Of a DNA stretch of 64,000 nucleotides, positions 1 through 11,007 are shown one piece after another. This DNA is from Cyclospora cayetanensis (taxonomy: Eukaryota > Apicomplexa > Conoidasida > Eucoccidiorida > Eimeriidae): the NCBI RefSeq assembly GCF_002999335.1, contig NW_020312750.1:114990-178989 (forward strand). The letters run 5' to 3'. Positions within the stretch are counted from its first letter, which is position 1, and the number at the start of each line of letters is the position of its first letter. The notes under the pieces were generated by a model. The model ran no database searches. It was not told where the DNA came from and saw nothing but the letters and a program-made list of their open reading frames with translations. Made by a program: the position numbers and the translations under genes.

Positions 1-73
1 TGGCTCAAGACCTCCCAATCTCTACTTTAGGCAACACACACACCCGGATTCATTTCAGGACGGTAAGAGAAAA

Positions 74-2227
74 ATGGCTCTTGCGGACACTAGTGAGTAT
101 CCGCAACACAATCAGCAGAGTCAGCAGCAACAGCAGCAGACCCAACAGCAGAAAGTTACGGGCTCTCGACCAGGGCCACGCTCGGATTTCTTTGGAGCGC
201 TGCTTTATATCATATGGGGGCTTTTCAATACCCTTAGTTCCTCCACCACCATTTTATCTTGCTTGGCAGCAGTAGCAAATTTTTCCTTTGCCGCGTTGCT
301 GCTATGCAGCTTTTGGCGGCGCCCGCTGAAAGGACAAGCAAGAACATGGCTCAGTTCAGCTTACAATCCCGATCCTTCCTGCAGCTGCTGCTCCACCAAT
401 AGTGATAAAAACGTAGTTCTACCTATCGAACAAGGCACAGCTTGGAAAGTACAAAAGGCAGCAAAGATTGTCGGGAAGGCTTTTGCACGCTGTTGCCGAG
501 GCCGCAGGCTACGCAACAACTCTCATGGCAGCACGTTGACTGCAACCCAGGAACAGTTGCGACGGGAGAAGCGTTGGCTGCCCTGGCTTGTGGATTTACA
601 AGAACAGAAAACAACACTAGCTGCAGCAAAACCTGTCACAATAGCAGCACCCGAAGTGGTAGCTGAGTTTGCGGACAGTGTTTTACTTTGCCCAGAGAGC
701 AACTGCGGGATGCAAGAAGAACCTACAACAGCGAAAGCAGCAGCAGCTGCAGCAGAGGAGTCCTCGTGGCTGGCATGGCCGGATGCAAGTTATGGAGCAG
801 CTGTTTGCTTGTGCACTACCTGCGCCAGCATACCATCCGATGCAACAGCAGAAGCAGCTGCCCTTGACCACCTGCTTCAGTCATATGAACATTTGCCCCC
901 ACTGCTGCAGTGGGTGACTTACTTTGTTGTTGCCTGTGTGTGGGCAGCGGAAGTTTATGCTCTTGCTGCGCTTGAAGGCCCATTGCTGGGAGCCCCTCAA
1001 GGGCCAGCAGGTGTATCAGCTGGAGTGCTAAAGGACTACCACAACAGCAGTGGGTACGAGCCAGGAGCACTAGTGGCGCACTCAATGCTGATGTTGACAG
1101 AGATGCTGTTGGGGGTATCTCTGTTGGCTGCGCTGCTCTCAGAGGCGGTTTTTATTGTAGGCAGCAAGAAACAGCAGGAGAGAAGATGGTGGATTTATCT
1201 TTTGGTGATGCTGCTGTGTTGCTGGTTTGCTGTTGGCCTCTGTTGCTTTTACTGCACAAGCACAACTTCTAATAATGCAGCACTCAATGGGTCATCAGCA
1301 GCACAGCCAAGGGGTACAGCTGCCCTCGGCACTCCAGCAACAGGCACAAGCTTTGATGGTTTCGAGACCCAGCAACCTCAGCATCAACGCTTTGGGAGTT
1401 CGCCTTTGCTCCAAGCACGCAGTGGATTCGACGAAGGAACGGGAGAAAATAGAGAAAAAACAGAGGAATCAGTTACTTTTGGGAAAAGTGCCACGGCTCA
1501 GGAAGATGTACTGCCCCTCTCACGCACAACGCCAGGACACAAGCAGTACAGTCAGCTTCACTCACTACAAGCAGGAGATTGGCATCAACAAGAAAGGGAA
1601 ATACCTTTCACACCGTTTTCACATCTGAAGAGCCTCCAGCCCATCACAAACTTGCAGTCAGATGTCAGCAATGAACATAGTTACAGCACAGTGAAAGGCA
1701 TGTGGAAGGCTGCAGCACCAATAGCAGCTAAAGGAACTGATATGGAGGGTGCACCCCAAAGAAGGTTGAGTGCCTCTCTGTGGGACTCTGGTACTGCAAC
1801 CCTCTACCTGAAGTCAGTCAATGAGTTTGACAATACTGGTGCGGAGAAAAATAGCCGCAGTACCAACACCTCCACGGGAGCCGCAGGTCTATTGCTTCGT
1901 GCCACTGCCGCTGTACATAAGGGGGTAACTGGAATTATCATTTTGTGCAATACAGTACTCAATTGGGTAGGAGACGCCCTAGGGGCCCTACTGCTGTGCA
2001 GTATCTTGGTGCCACCACTGTTGCTGCGCCTTACCGCTTTTTTCGTAACGCTGGATCTCGTCAGACACCAGGATGCACTGATACAAAGACGGGACTCTAC
2101 CCAGAAGAATTCTGTCTACTGGCTGGTAAGGCATAATAATTTAGTCTTGATGTTCAAAAGTGGTAGAACCTACCTGGAGCCTCAAACACACGTGTCTCTA
2201 TGTCAGTCACGTTCCCTCACGGCTTGA
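74..2227 (+). CDS. Gln-tagged multi-pass membrane protein, function unknown
   Basis: A single open frame of 717 codons opens with ATG in a good context (gaaaaATGG). A Gln-rich stretch at about residues 13-26 precedes hydrophobic segments at roughly 38-80 (probably two helices), 277-302, 338-365, 374-397 and 630-690 (probably two helices), so about seven membrane spans. The loop between the second and third spans is long, basic and Cys-rich, and the loop before the last pair is Ser/Thr-rich and about 230 residues long. I recognise no family; the layout fits a polytopic transporter or receptor but no diagnostic motif is visible. A consensus splice donor (ctg|gtaagg) lies at 2125-2126, so the last ~34 codons and the stop may be intronic and further exons may lie between 2.2 and 2.8 kb. 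Next upstream sequence is outside the window. Confidence 0.6.
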   Translation: MALADTSEYPQHNQQSQQQQQQTQQQKVTGSRPGPRSDFFGALLYIIWGLFNTLSSSTTILSCLAAVANFSFAALLLCSFWRRPLKGQARTWLSSAYNPDPSCSCCSTNSDKNVVLPIEQGTAWKVQKAAKIVGKAFARCCRGRRLRNNSHGSTLTATQEQLRREKRWLPWLVDLQEQKTTLAAAKPVTIAAPEVVAEFADSVLLCPESNCGMQEEPTTAKAAAAAAEESSWLAWPDASYGAAVCLCTTCASIPSDATAEAAALDHLLQSYEHLPPLLQWVTYFVVACVWAAEVYALAALEGPLLGAPQGPAGVSAGVLKDYHNSSGYEPGALVAHSMLMLTEMLLGVSLLAALLSEAVFIVGSKKQQERRWWIYLLVMLLCCWFAVGLCCFYCTSTTSNNAALNGSSAAQPRGTAALGTPATGTSFDGFETQQPQHQRFGSSPLLQARSGFDEGTGENREKTEESVTFGKSATAQEDVLPLSRTTPGHKQYSQLHSLQAGDWHQQEREIPFTPFSHLKSLQPITNLQSDVSNEHSYSTVKGMWKAAAPIAAKGTDMEGAPQRRLSASLWDSGTATLYLKSVNEFDNTGAEKNSRSTNTSTGAAGLLLRATAAVHKGVTGIIILCNTVLNWVGDALGALLLCSILVPPLLLRLTAFFVTLDLVRHQDALIQRRDSTQKNSVYWLVRHNNLVLMFKSGRTYLEPQTHVSLCQSRSLTA

Positions 2228-3999
2228 GTCTTGCCTCTTTGTGCCTGGCCTACTCTACTCCCCTATGCCTTGCCCTGAGCACGTGTTTATCTCAGTGTGT
2301 CCCTCTCGGCTTTCCTTTCTTATCGTCAGCTGATTTCGGATGTACTGTGTATATCGTGAGTATCTCTGGATGCTATCCGTCGGTTATACGTCTTCACATG
2401 TGCTAGTGTCTGGTTGCTTGTTTGCTGTGTTCTACCCGTCTCGTGGAAGTCATGCTCGTTGTAGCTTCCTCAACAACCCTCTGATACCACCTTGCCTGCG
2501 TGCATCTGTACAGGTGGTCTTCGTCTGCCTTTCCTCAGCTCAGATGTTGCCGCTCTTCATATGGGTAGAGCTGGCGCGGCATCAGGGCTGGAATCGTTGG
2601 CTACCAGAGCGAGGGATCGACCCATTGTTGTTACTCCACCTTTCCTCAAGCCTTGCACTCTACGTACACCTTCGGAAGGGCTGCTTCCGCCTAAGCAGGA
2701 AGGGTCTTATAAAGTCGATTGCCTCAGCTTACAGTACATTTGACTTAGTCAGCCCGTATGGGGTGCTAAACAGAAGAGATGCAGTAACTTAGGGTAGAGG
2801 TTTGGGAAGTCTGAACTCCCAGTAACGCCAACGTTTTATTCGTTTTGATATTCAGCTGAGACTGAACTGAGACTGAAAAAGCCGACATACAGATATGCTT
2901 ATCATGACTGCCAACTCATGATTCAGTATACTCTATGAATCGCACCTTATTGCAGTGTGCTTATACCATGACTTACTACATCCGTATAACTAGACACATT
3001 AGGCGGCACTTAAGCAGCAAAATTATGTGCGTTGGAGTTGGCTTACGGGCATGGGCGTTCGGGCAGCTTGCTCGCAGATGTGCTTCGAAAGACAGCAAGA
3101 AGAATGGCTAGCCACCGGTAGCATGCTAGCGTGGTTGGCCCAGTCTAAGCTGGGCTAGCTGCGGGATGATGCATCCCTCAAAATGTTCCGCCCCACACTG
3201 GTCATAAAACTGATCTTTGCATACAGCCCTCTACAGTCAAAGGCCCTTGAATTGTGGCAGTCCGTTAGGGCCAGTTAAGTTGCGTCTCTTTGCATAAGAA
3301 CGCATCTTGCCCTTGTTGCATGCAGACTTGCTCTTACAAAAACAAATATCCAGTGTGTCCGCAGCGCTCTACCTGTATTCATTTAGGACTCGGAAAACTT
3401 TATTGTACAGGTTCACAACGTTGTCTTCAAACAAATTTCACTGTTCTTGCTATTTTCATACAAGTTTTCGGCCTGAAAATGGGAAAGAGGGACCAGGACA
3501 TTCTGGACGCTCTATAGCTTCCTCGGACTCTTGAACTCTGAATAGCTAAGCTCGAAACAAGCAAAGCTTTTGATTATATGGGCTCAAGTAAAAGCGTTAT
3601 AGGAGAAGGCATACAACTGGCACCTTCTAAACACTAATTAATATACATCCACTTTGTATAACTGACTGGGGGGAGCGTTGCGCAGTACAGCATATGGCAA
3701 GACCAATGGCGCTCATTCTTTGCTCTCCTAGTTATCTAGACTTTGAAAGCTAGTGATATTTTTTCTCATATACATCATATTTGCGGTAATGTGGATTTAG
3801 CGCAATACTGTGTTACTCGATGTGTATCCCTGTGCGCTACGTGCAATGCGCAACTGGGTGGGAGTGCTTGGAGTGCGTAAAAAGAGATCAATACTTACTG
3901 TAGCTGGCACTCCCCACTCGTGACTGGTCTCAATACGATGAATGCAGGAAGACGGGGACGCTTTTTCGGAAGGACACCTGAGGACTTTCACGTTTTGTA
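2228..3999. other. Gene-poor stretch, no supported gene
   Basis: Short open frames on the + strand at 2.2-2.8 kb could include 3' exons of the preceding membrane-protein gene, but none has a domain or a clear acceptor-donor pair. From 2.8 to 4.0 kb the sequence is AT-richer with frequent stops in all frames. A small perfect hairpin (6-bp arms, gcccag/ctgggc) lies near 3139-3156. Nothing else supportable is seen. Confidence 0.4.
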
Positions 4000-4699
4000 T
4001 TGTGCTTGAGGGCTAAGTGCCTCCCTGTGGAGACCCCAAGTGAAGCGCTACAGCACACGTGCAACGGGCGAAACAACACTGAAGGACTATATACTACACT
4101 CGTTATGCGTTAACATAAAGTAGGTGAGAGTTGACCATTTAGTTTGTCTCTTCGTGCATATTCTTGCAGAGTATTGTAAGATCGACACAAGACATAATGT
4201 TGCGTGCGTGTATGTTATATGCTGTGCGTTAATGGGTATCAAATGCTCAGAGTGCTAAGAAGCTGCAGCTACGCGCATTTAAGCTGTCCCTCTACCCCAC
4301 GTATAGAACTGTGAGAGGTCACGGCAGAAGAAGGGGTGAGTCATTTTTGAAAGCACTCGGTATCTTTTTATGGAGCCGTAATTGATTCTGGAGTTGGTGG
4401 GTGTCTCCCTATGAACCCTGCCCATGCTGAGCGTTACAGTCAGTAGCACCGCGTGCTTCAAGGTAGTTGTTCTCCGCTGATCCAGTGGCTGTGTATGCGG
4501 CAGGATATAAGGTTTCCCTACAACAGTTCCCAAGGTGCGTTTGTGACAACGAGAGGGGTAAACACTCTTTGCCAAAAGAATTCTTTGGCCAGTAGGAGCT
4601 GACGGTGACAAAATGCCTAATGGGGCGGCCGAGGCCGGCCTCCAAGCCGATGCAAACGCAATGCCTCCGCACCTGCTGGAAGGTTTGCCAGTTTTAAAA

Positions 4700-5420
4700 T
4701 TGTTCAATGGATATCGTTGAGGCTATGGCGACAAGAAAAGCATGACGGTTATGACGATGGTAAAGTAGTCAAAGATTTCCTCAGCCGGTTGGAGATGCTA
4801 TCTGGCTCTAAAGCTCTCAGATAAAGAAAAACAAAAGTCCCTTGTAGTATGTATTGAAAGAAAACCATCCTGAAAGTGGCTCTATTCACTACGCCTCAAG
4901 CCATTATGCAAGTCCTGATCGCCGGTTTGTGCCGAGATATGGTCAATAGCAAGATTTAGGAGAACTGAGAAAGCTATAGTGACAACCTCTTGATAGAACG
5001 GTATAAGATAAAATATGAGATATTGGCTTGCAAAAGCCAGAACATATAGACTTCAAGGAGTTAATCATTGATCTACATCTGGTCTACGAAGTGTCACGTG
5101 ATGTGGAAGCAAGCTGGGCAGCAACTCGGATATTATACACTGACTTTAGGGGCTTCTGCAAATGATGGACTGCTTGAGGTTTCACAAACGAATGACCACA
5201 GCACCTGGGTCTTTGGCCGAAAAGGAAGGACCAAGTGCGAAACCACCTTCAGCTCTAGGCCAGGGCCGTGCCATCCGGCCTTGGCCTAGAGCTGAAGGTG
5301 GACGAGAAAGCAAGCTAGCGGGAAGCTGCGCTCCAATGCAGCCCAAAAGAGCCACCTAACTACGGACCTGATCTATTCGGAAATATACGCTTATCATCCG
5401 GAACGTGCAAGCGCACGCAA
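4700..5420 (+). pseudogene. Retroelement gag remnant with zinc knuckle
   Basis: The region aligns by eye with a second copy at about 28620-29400. In frame-shifted reading it gives a capsid-like FLSRLEMLSG segment near 4770-4800. Near 5380-5420 lies the counterpart of the CCHC knuckle seen more completely at about 29298-29345, where CFHCGKFAHHPE is followed, after a one-base shift, by Cys-Lys. The first Cys pair is lost here. Multiple stops and indels make this non-functional. A near-perfect 25-bp inverted repeat sits inside it at 5243-5301. Confidence 0.6.
5243..5301. repeat. 25-bp inverted repeat (hairpin)
   Basis: Arms at 5243-5267 and 5277-5301 are complementary over 25 bp with one mismatch, separated by a 9-base loop (gtgccatcc). 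The hairpin lies in the gag remnant, and the homologous segment of the second gag copy near 29190-29230 seems to lack the central part, so it looks like a later insertion or foldback. Confidence 0.85.
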
Positions 5421-6334
5421 AACGTCATCGAACCTGAGCAGCGGAACTGTGCCTAATGAAAGCGAGTTACTTCAAAAACACAAATGGCACATCACAGACA
5501 CGAAAGCCACACATGCAAGCTGCGGCGAAGTGAACGAGGCTACAGAGGATAGAGCCGCAGTTCCGGACCTGCGAGTCAATTCTGCGCCCATAGGACCTCA
5601 CGTCAATGGTTGAGAATTGGAAGCCTTCCTTGGCACTTGATGGGAAATAAATCTGCAATCAAGAAAGTGTCACGGAAGTGCAGTGTGCCTTTTCACTCAA
5701 AAGCGCAGCGCAGGAAGAGAAGACAGTTTTGAGCGTGCGTTTCGATGAACAGCTCTGCAATTGATTCTTCGCTAGGGCATCCAATCCACCGTTTAGCACA
5801 ATTCACAAGACTCAGGTTTGATGATAGGTGGCATAACGCAAGGCTTGGCAGGGCTTTGGCAGTTGAATGCCACTTTAAATCTGGAATTCAGTCATATATA
5901 CGTGCTCTCGCTTCACTCTTGGACCCGTACATCCCGACGCAGTCCTAGTTGTGCCATTGGTAACCTACTGGAAGGAATGCCTGCGGCCACATTTGCATGC
6001 TGTGGAGTTTAGCGTCCCGGAGGGCGCTAGGAAGAAGCAGCGCCTACACATTTTAGGAAAGCTTAGTTATTCGTGGTGAGCAGGGAAGTGTCAGTGCCTC
6101 AACAAGGAGAGGCAAATTGTGCGTGCGGGTGGCTCAGTAACCTAGTAGGAGAAGACGGTTCTGAGTCTGCATTCCTTCTTAGTGGCTGTGCAACGGCTCT
6201 TCAAAAGCAAATTTGATTGAACGTCTAGCTGAAGATCTTTAGGAATGGACAAATATGAAAGGAGAATTCACGGGTGTGCAATAATGACAAGCTGTCAGCA
6301 TGCTTGCCAACTGCTAGTCATTTAGCACACCGTA

Positions 6335-6500
6335 CGAGCTAATCTACGGGTCAGCCCCAAGCAGTGTTGTGCGGTATTCGAAGCACTAGAATACGGATGG
6401 GAGACTGAGGAGCAGGCGAATGATTTGTTGGAAACGATGAGTGAAGAAATCTATCAGCGCCTTGGGTGGAATACCGGTGGGTGGCGACAGCAGAAGGAAG
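6335..6500 (+). pseudogene. Retroelement integrase C-terminal fragment
   Basis: The reading TPYELIYG at 6335-6360 matches the conserved segment downstream of the catalytic core in Ty3/gypsy integrases. The following sequence shifts frame and acquires stops. It is a fragment only. Confidence 0.6.
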
Positions 6501-6629
6501 GTGGCATATGTGCTTAAACATTGAGCCCCTGAGCTAGATCACTAAAACACCGAAATCTCCAATCCCTTTTCTTGGTCTAGCAGTTTTTCAAATCAACATT
6601 TGACTCGACGTTTGACTTTACAGACATTG

Positions 6630-6760
6630 TCTTATAGATCCCCATTCACCCTGATGGGAAGCAGAAAACGGCATTCCATATTTGCTCTCACGTATCCGAG
6701 TATTCCTACATGCAATTACCCCGGATCGATTGCCAACAGCAAGTTGATAAGGATTTATAT
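6630..6760 (+). pseudogene. Retroelement reverse-transcriptase fragment
   Basis: The frame around 6640-6710 reads HPDGKQKTAF and, a little later, EYSYMQ, resembling the HPxDxxKTAF...YEYxxMPFG region of gypsy reverse transcriptases. It is short, degenerate, and downstream of the integrase fragment, which is the reverse of the expected order. Confidence 0.5.
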
Positions 6761-9700
6761 GCATTTAAGGAGGGCTGGGTGGCTGTAGGTGGACGACGCA
6801 TTTCTGTTCAACCGAAGCATTAAGACTACATACATTACCTACATTGCGTGCTCCAGCAGTTACGACACAAGCAAGGCTATGTGAAGGCACGCAAGTGTTA
6901 TATATTTATGAAAACAATTGTCGTTTTGCAGTTCCGTGTGGCCGCAGAAACTGAGCCACATTGAACAAAACATAATGCATTCGAGACGTGATGTTTACCA
7001 TTGAAGATCGACTAGGAAGGTGAGAGAGAAGCTCTTTGATGTTGCATTTTATTAGAGGTTTCAGTCCTCGATTTTCTGAAATTGTTGCCCACTTCAAATC
7101 TCTCCTTAGGAGAAGGCAGTGTGTTGCCTGGACCCACGAGGTTGATGCCACAGGAAGTAGCCGTTGCGGGGGTCCTACAAATCCTCCGGTACTTTCGCTG
7201 CACGAGTATACGGTGTAGGCGTTTGATGTAACTCAGGTGACAGTAAATGCGATTCTCTCCTAGCAGACAACGGGTTTCCCAAAGCACCGAAATAGTGCTT
7301 GTTGCCCTTATCGCTTTAGGAAAATCGAGCAGCGGCATCCAATGCAGGGAAATGCGGTGCCGACGAACTTTTGGGGACGGCCCAGCGATTCACTGATGTG
7401 CAACACAGCCCTTCTAGCCTGTGTGAAAAGCAATTTATACCAAACGTGCGTGAGTTTTATGCTGTTGACACCTGCTCATCCGCTATTTTCGCCAAAAATA
7501 CTAAATGGTAGCAACATAAAGCATTTCCGCTTCAACGACGGCCTGCTGTGCTTCAAAACACAGACCTGTACATCCTGACTTTGTTTCATTGTGCCGTTTT
7601 ACCTAAAGCGCAGCATTTTGAAGGGGGGCCATTGTGGGGTCCACACTACAGGGCTATAACTCCCATGGTTCTTGCGCTGGCGAGGGATGAGCCCAGCGGA
7701 GTGGTAGTATGCACTTGCATGCTCAGATTGTCGGAAAGTGAAGCCTGGGGCAAAGCTCCGCCCTCTTCAAAGCCTTCTAGTTCCTCAAAAAAATTTGGTC
7801 GCTTTGAATATGGACTGGATTGTTCGACTGCCTGTGCCCATTTCATTCCTTGCTCCAGCTTTCAACTCGCATTCGGATGCCCCAGGAACATCTCCACGGC
7901 GAAAAATCCAAAGCTCGTTGATGCGTCTTGGCGTTCACTGATGACTCCCCACACATTGATGAAAATATACGACCACTGCAAATTGCCCTGCGGCAGAAGG
8001 TCAAACCAAGCCCACCAGCTGCAGTCTTCTATATTATCTGCAACTGTAGCCCCCGAAAAAAATCAGCTGCCTAATTTACTTTTATTCCTTGTGTTGAAGG
8101 CTTTACCGATATAACAGTACTCTCATGTAATCATTTCTCTCTCACCTCTTTGGTCTGCGCTAAATGGCCCCTCTTCGATTCGGGCGTGGACGCGGGAGTC
8201 CAATATCGGCAGCCATTCTTAGCAGCGAGGTGATTCGGAAAATAGCTAGCTAGTGCACGTGAATATATATGCGAAGCACAAGAGGGACAGGCACGCTATC
8301 ATGATAAGCAGCGGTCAGCTTTGTATTTCGACCCTGAAGCTTCGGTCGTGGTAGATCGACGACTTTTCTGCGGTGCACTAAAAGACGATCAGGCAACGAC
8401 GTGTGGCCAAGTGACCAGGACCACTTGCCACCCCTCGTCAGCCACTGCTCTCTCTTATTCCGTAGAAACGCTAATAATAGTGAATGCCACCAAAGTATTA
8501 ATATTGGCGTCTTTCAGAAGTTTGGAAACTCCCAAAAATAATCTGGTCGGGCTTCGGCGAGCAGATAGTGACCAGTTTGAAGGCGAAGCATTTAGAGAGA
8601 GCCATAGAAATGCTAAATTTTATGAGTACTAAGCGCCGAGGGCAACCCAGGTGGGTCCTTCAAATGAGATAGAGTGAAAGCCCTCAGCCTCAGTGGTTGA
8701 CGCTGGAGAAGTTGAGGGCATCCTTGCCTGCGAGGGGATTCGCTGCTCTGTTCGGTTAGCAACATCAATCGCCGACGACACTATCCCTCTTGTCCCTATA
8801 CATTTGTCCTTTCTCAGTGTATGCTCTGCCCACCTCGTTGTTTGCTCTGCCCAAAATAGCTACCTTCCCTTATAGGCTTTGCTTGAAATGTTGGCTAGTA
8901 CTGCCGAGGCCTGGTCTACACTCAAATCTATGCACAGTCACCTTTTTAATGCTTGTTCCTACACTCTATCGTGTGCCTTCTCTGGGGTTTATTAGTCAAC
9001 TATGCAGCATGAACCAACTGTTTAGGTGCTGACAAAGCTCAACAAGGTACGAATGCACTGCTGCCCACGTGCGATTTTTGATTCCCTCGCCACACTTCCC
9101 CTGTAGTCTATTTTTTGGGAGGCTTGCACATTTCAACGCTCGAGCACAGTGATTCGTCACGGTGCCTTGGTCCTGTTGGTTTGGCCCCTAGTTCGTTTTG
9201 GGCCAGGGTAACTGACACCTGTGTTTTCCCAGTTGCAGTGATACCGCGAATCTAGCTCTCTCGGATGTGGCGTTTGGACGAGAATTATTCCGTTGTCTTG
9301 CACGCCGTCGGCCTCAGCTAACAGGTACGGAACGCGAGGGCGCATATGTTGGGATAAAGGGGTACGGGGGCAGAAAGTTGTACCGGACTTAGCCACACAT
9401 CAACACTGTCTGCTACATTTTACATTGTTGGGAATTGTCAGGAACTTACGACTCGATTTGTTACTTTTCCACATAATATTCGTTTCAGTATACTGTAGGC
9501 TCAATATAAGAAGGCACAACGGTTGGTGTATGCCCAAGAGATGCTGTGGGGAAGTGGGTATGATGCTCTGAGTGCCCCGGAACAGCCACGCGTACCCTAG
9601 CTGTGCCTCTGCCCTCATATAGGAAATCATGAGGGGTGTGGAGAGAGTAAAGGTGGAGTGATTGTGAAAAGCAAACGTTAACTTTTGTTGTTTATCTAAA

Positions 9701-9780
9701 ATCGATTTGAGTGCCCCTGCGGAGACCTTTGGGTGGAGCGCTATAACAAGGGCGCAACATGGATAGTAACATTCCGAAGC

Positions 9781-11007
9781 TAACTCAAGCTTGTGGCAAC
9801 TTGAAGATAAGAAGTACAGAAGCGTGCATTCAAGACTTCACTGAAAGCTGATATATTTATGGTGTAGTGGAATGCACTCGGTGTAACGTGGTCCTCCATA
9901 AGTGCACATATCCTGGAGCCCACCGCTGTAGCCCGGTGGGTGAAACATGGATTCCTTTAATCTTAACAAAGTTGTGTAACCTAAGAATACATTTTTGGGC
10001 CTAGCCCGTTCGTTGCTTTGCACTGGAAGCTCCTCTTGTCTTCATGGCCTGTGTGTGTTCGGTCAAGAGGATCTATGGAGCACACTGTAACGCTTGTTGC
10101 CGATTCAGATTGTTGTGGGGCGTCCAACTTGAGTCATATACAATCTTACTGTATGCTAACGGCAAAACGTAATTCAAAACAGGCACGCGAGATGGAGAAG
10201 CGCAGAGGACGTTTCGTGTCTCGAATGCCTCTGATGGAGTAGCCACTGGTAGGAATTCGGTTTGCTCTTTTCTAGGGTTTTTCGCATAATATTAGCTACT
10301 TTCTATGGAAGTTTAGTGGGTATCTTTTTTCTATGAAATTCAAAAATTGGGCAAATGTCTTGTAGAGCTGCTTTTGGTAAGTAGGAAGCGGCTGCTGGCC
10401 TGTGCTTGTTTCTTGTTTTGAATCGACTTCTCCCTCCTCCTGCCCCATTTTCTCTTCTTCGCTCTCTGCACAAGTGCAATTCCACTTTGTTACGGGGAAA
10501 TCCAAGCAAATGGACTTCACCTACATCCCTACAGGACTGTTTTGTATATAGCAGCTGGTGCTGCACTATGCGGGGCCGGCGTGGTTTTGCCACCACATGT
10601 GCGGTCTTTCCTTCTACGCATCCTCAGATTCCTTTTATCTTGCTAGCACCTTTCATCTGATTCTGGAATACTATAGCTGTTTGCAAAACGCGGCACTCCG
10701 CAGGAACCTTGTTTCTGTCGTGCTAGTGCCACTGCTTTGGCTAGTCGGCAGTCTCCCAGCGGTGAACTGCTCCTTTGGAGGCATCCGCAGCCCTTACGCT
10801 TTTTTTTCCTTTTATAGCTCTCATATAATCGGAGGAGAGCACAGAGGCCACGTAGGTGTCGGTGTATTGTCACTAGGCGCGGGGGTTGGCTGCTAGGATT
10901 CAAAGAAGAGGGACTACAGTGTAAGGCTCGGCCTAGAGGGACTATGCTCAAGGGGCGGAAAGAAAGCTTCTGTTAATGTGTGGAAAGGTCCATAAACATG
11001 AAACCGC
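9781..11007. other. Gene-poor stretch upstream of the Lys-rich-tail gene
   Basis: No gene could be supported. A 112-codon hydrophobic frame at 10558-10896 (+) exists but has no domain, homologous context or splice partners. The last ~100 bases presumably hold the promoter and 5' leader of the gene starting at 11008. Confidence 0.35.

Larger units (their letters stand above)
4000..9780 (+). mobile_element. Decayed Ty3/gypsy-type retroelement region
   Basis: Fragments of a Ty3/gypsy element can be read in broken frames on the + strand: a gag-like region (about 4700-5420), a segment ending in the integrase signature TPYELIYG (6335-6360) and a reverse-transcriptase piece (about 6630-6760) reading HPDGKQKTAF. 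The block is full of stops and frameshifts. Two similar stretches at about 4010-4070 and 9705-9770 (shared core of the type gcctccctgtggagacc / gcccctgcggagacc followed by agcgct and gcaac) are candidates for diverged terminal repeats. The order integrase before reverse transcriptase is wrong for an intact element, so the region is rearranged or composed of more than one insertion. Ty3/gypsy chromovirus-like elements are known from Eimeria genomes. Between 6.8 and 9.7 kb no recognisable domain remains. Confidence 0.6.

Noticed and set aside
10558..10896. Hydrophobic 112-codon + frame
   Set aside because: No homologous context, splice partners or domain; probably a chance frame in AT/CT-rich intergenic DNA.
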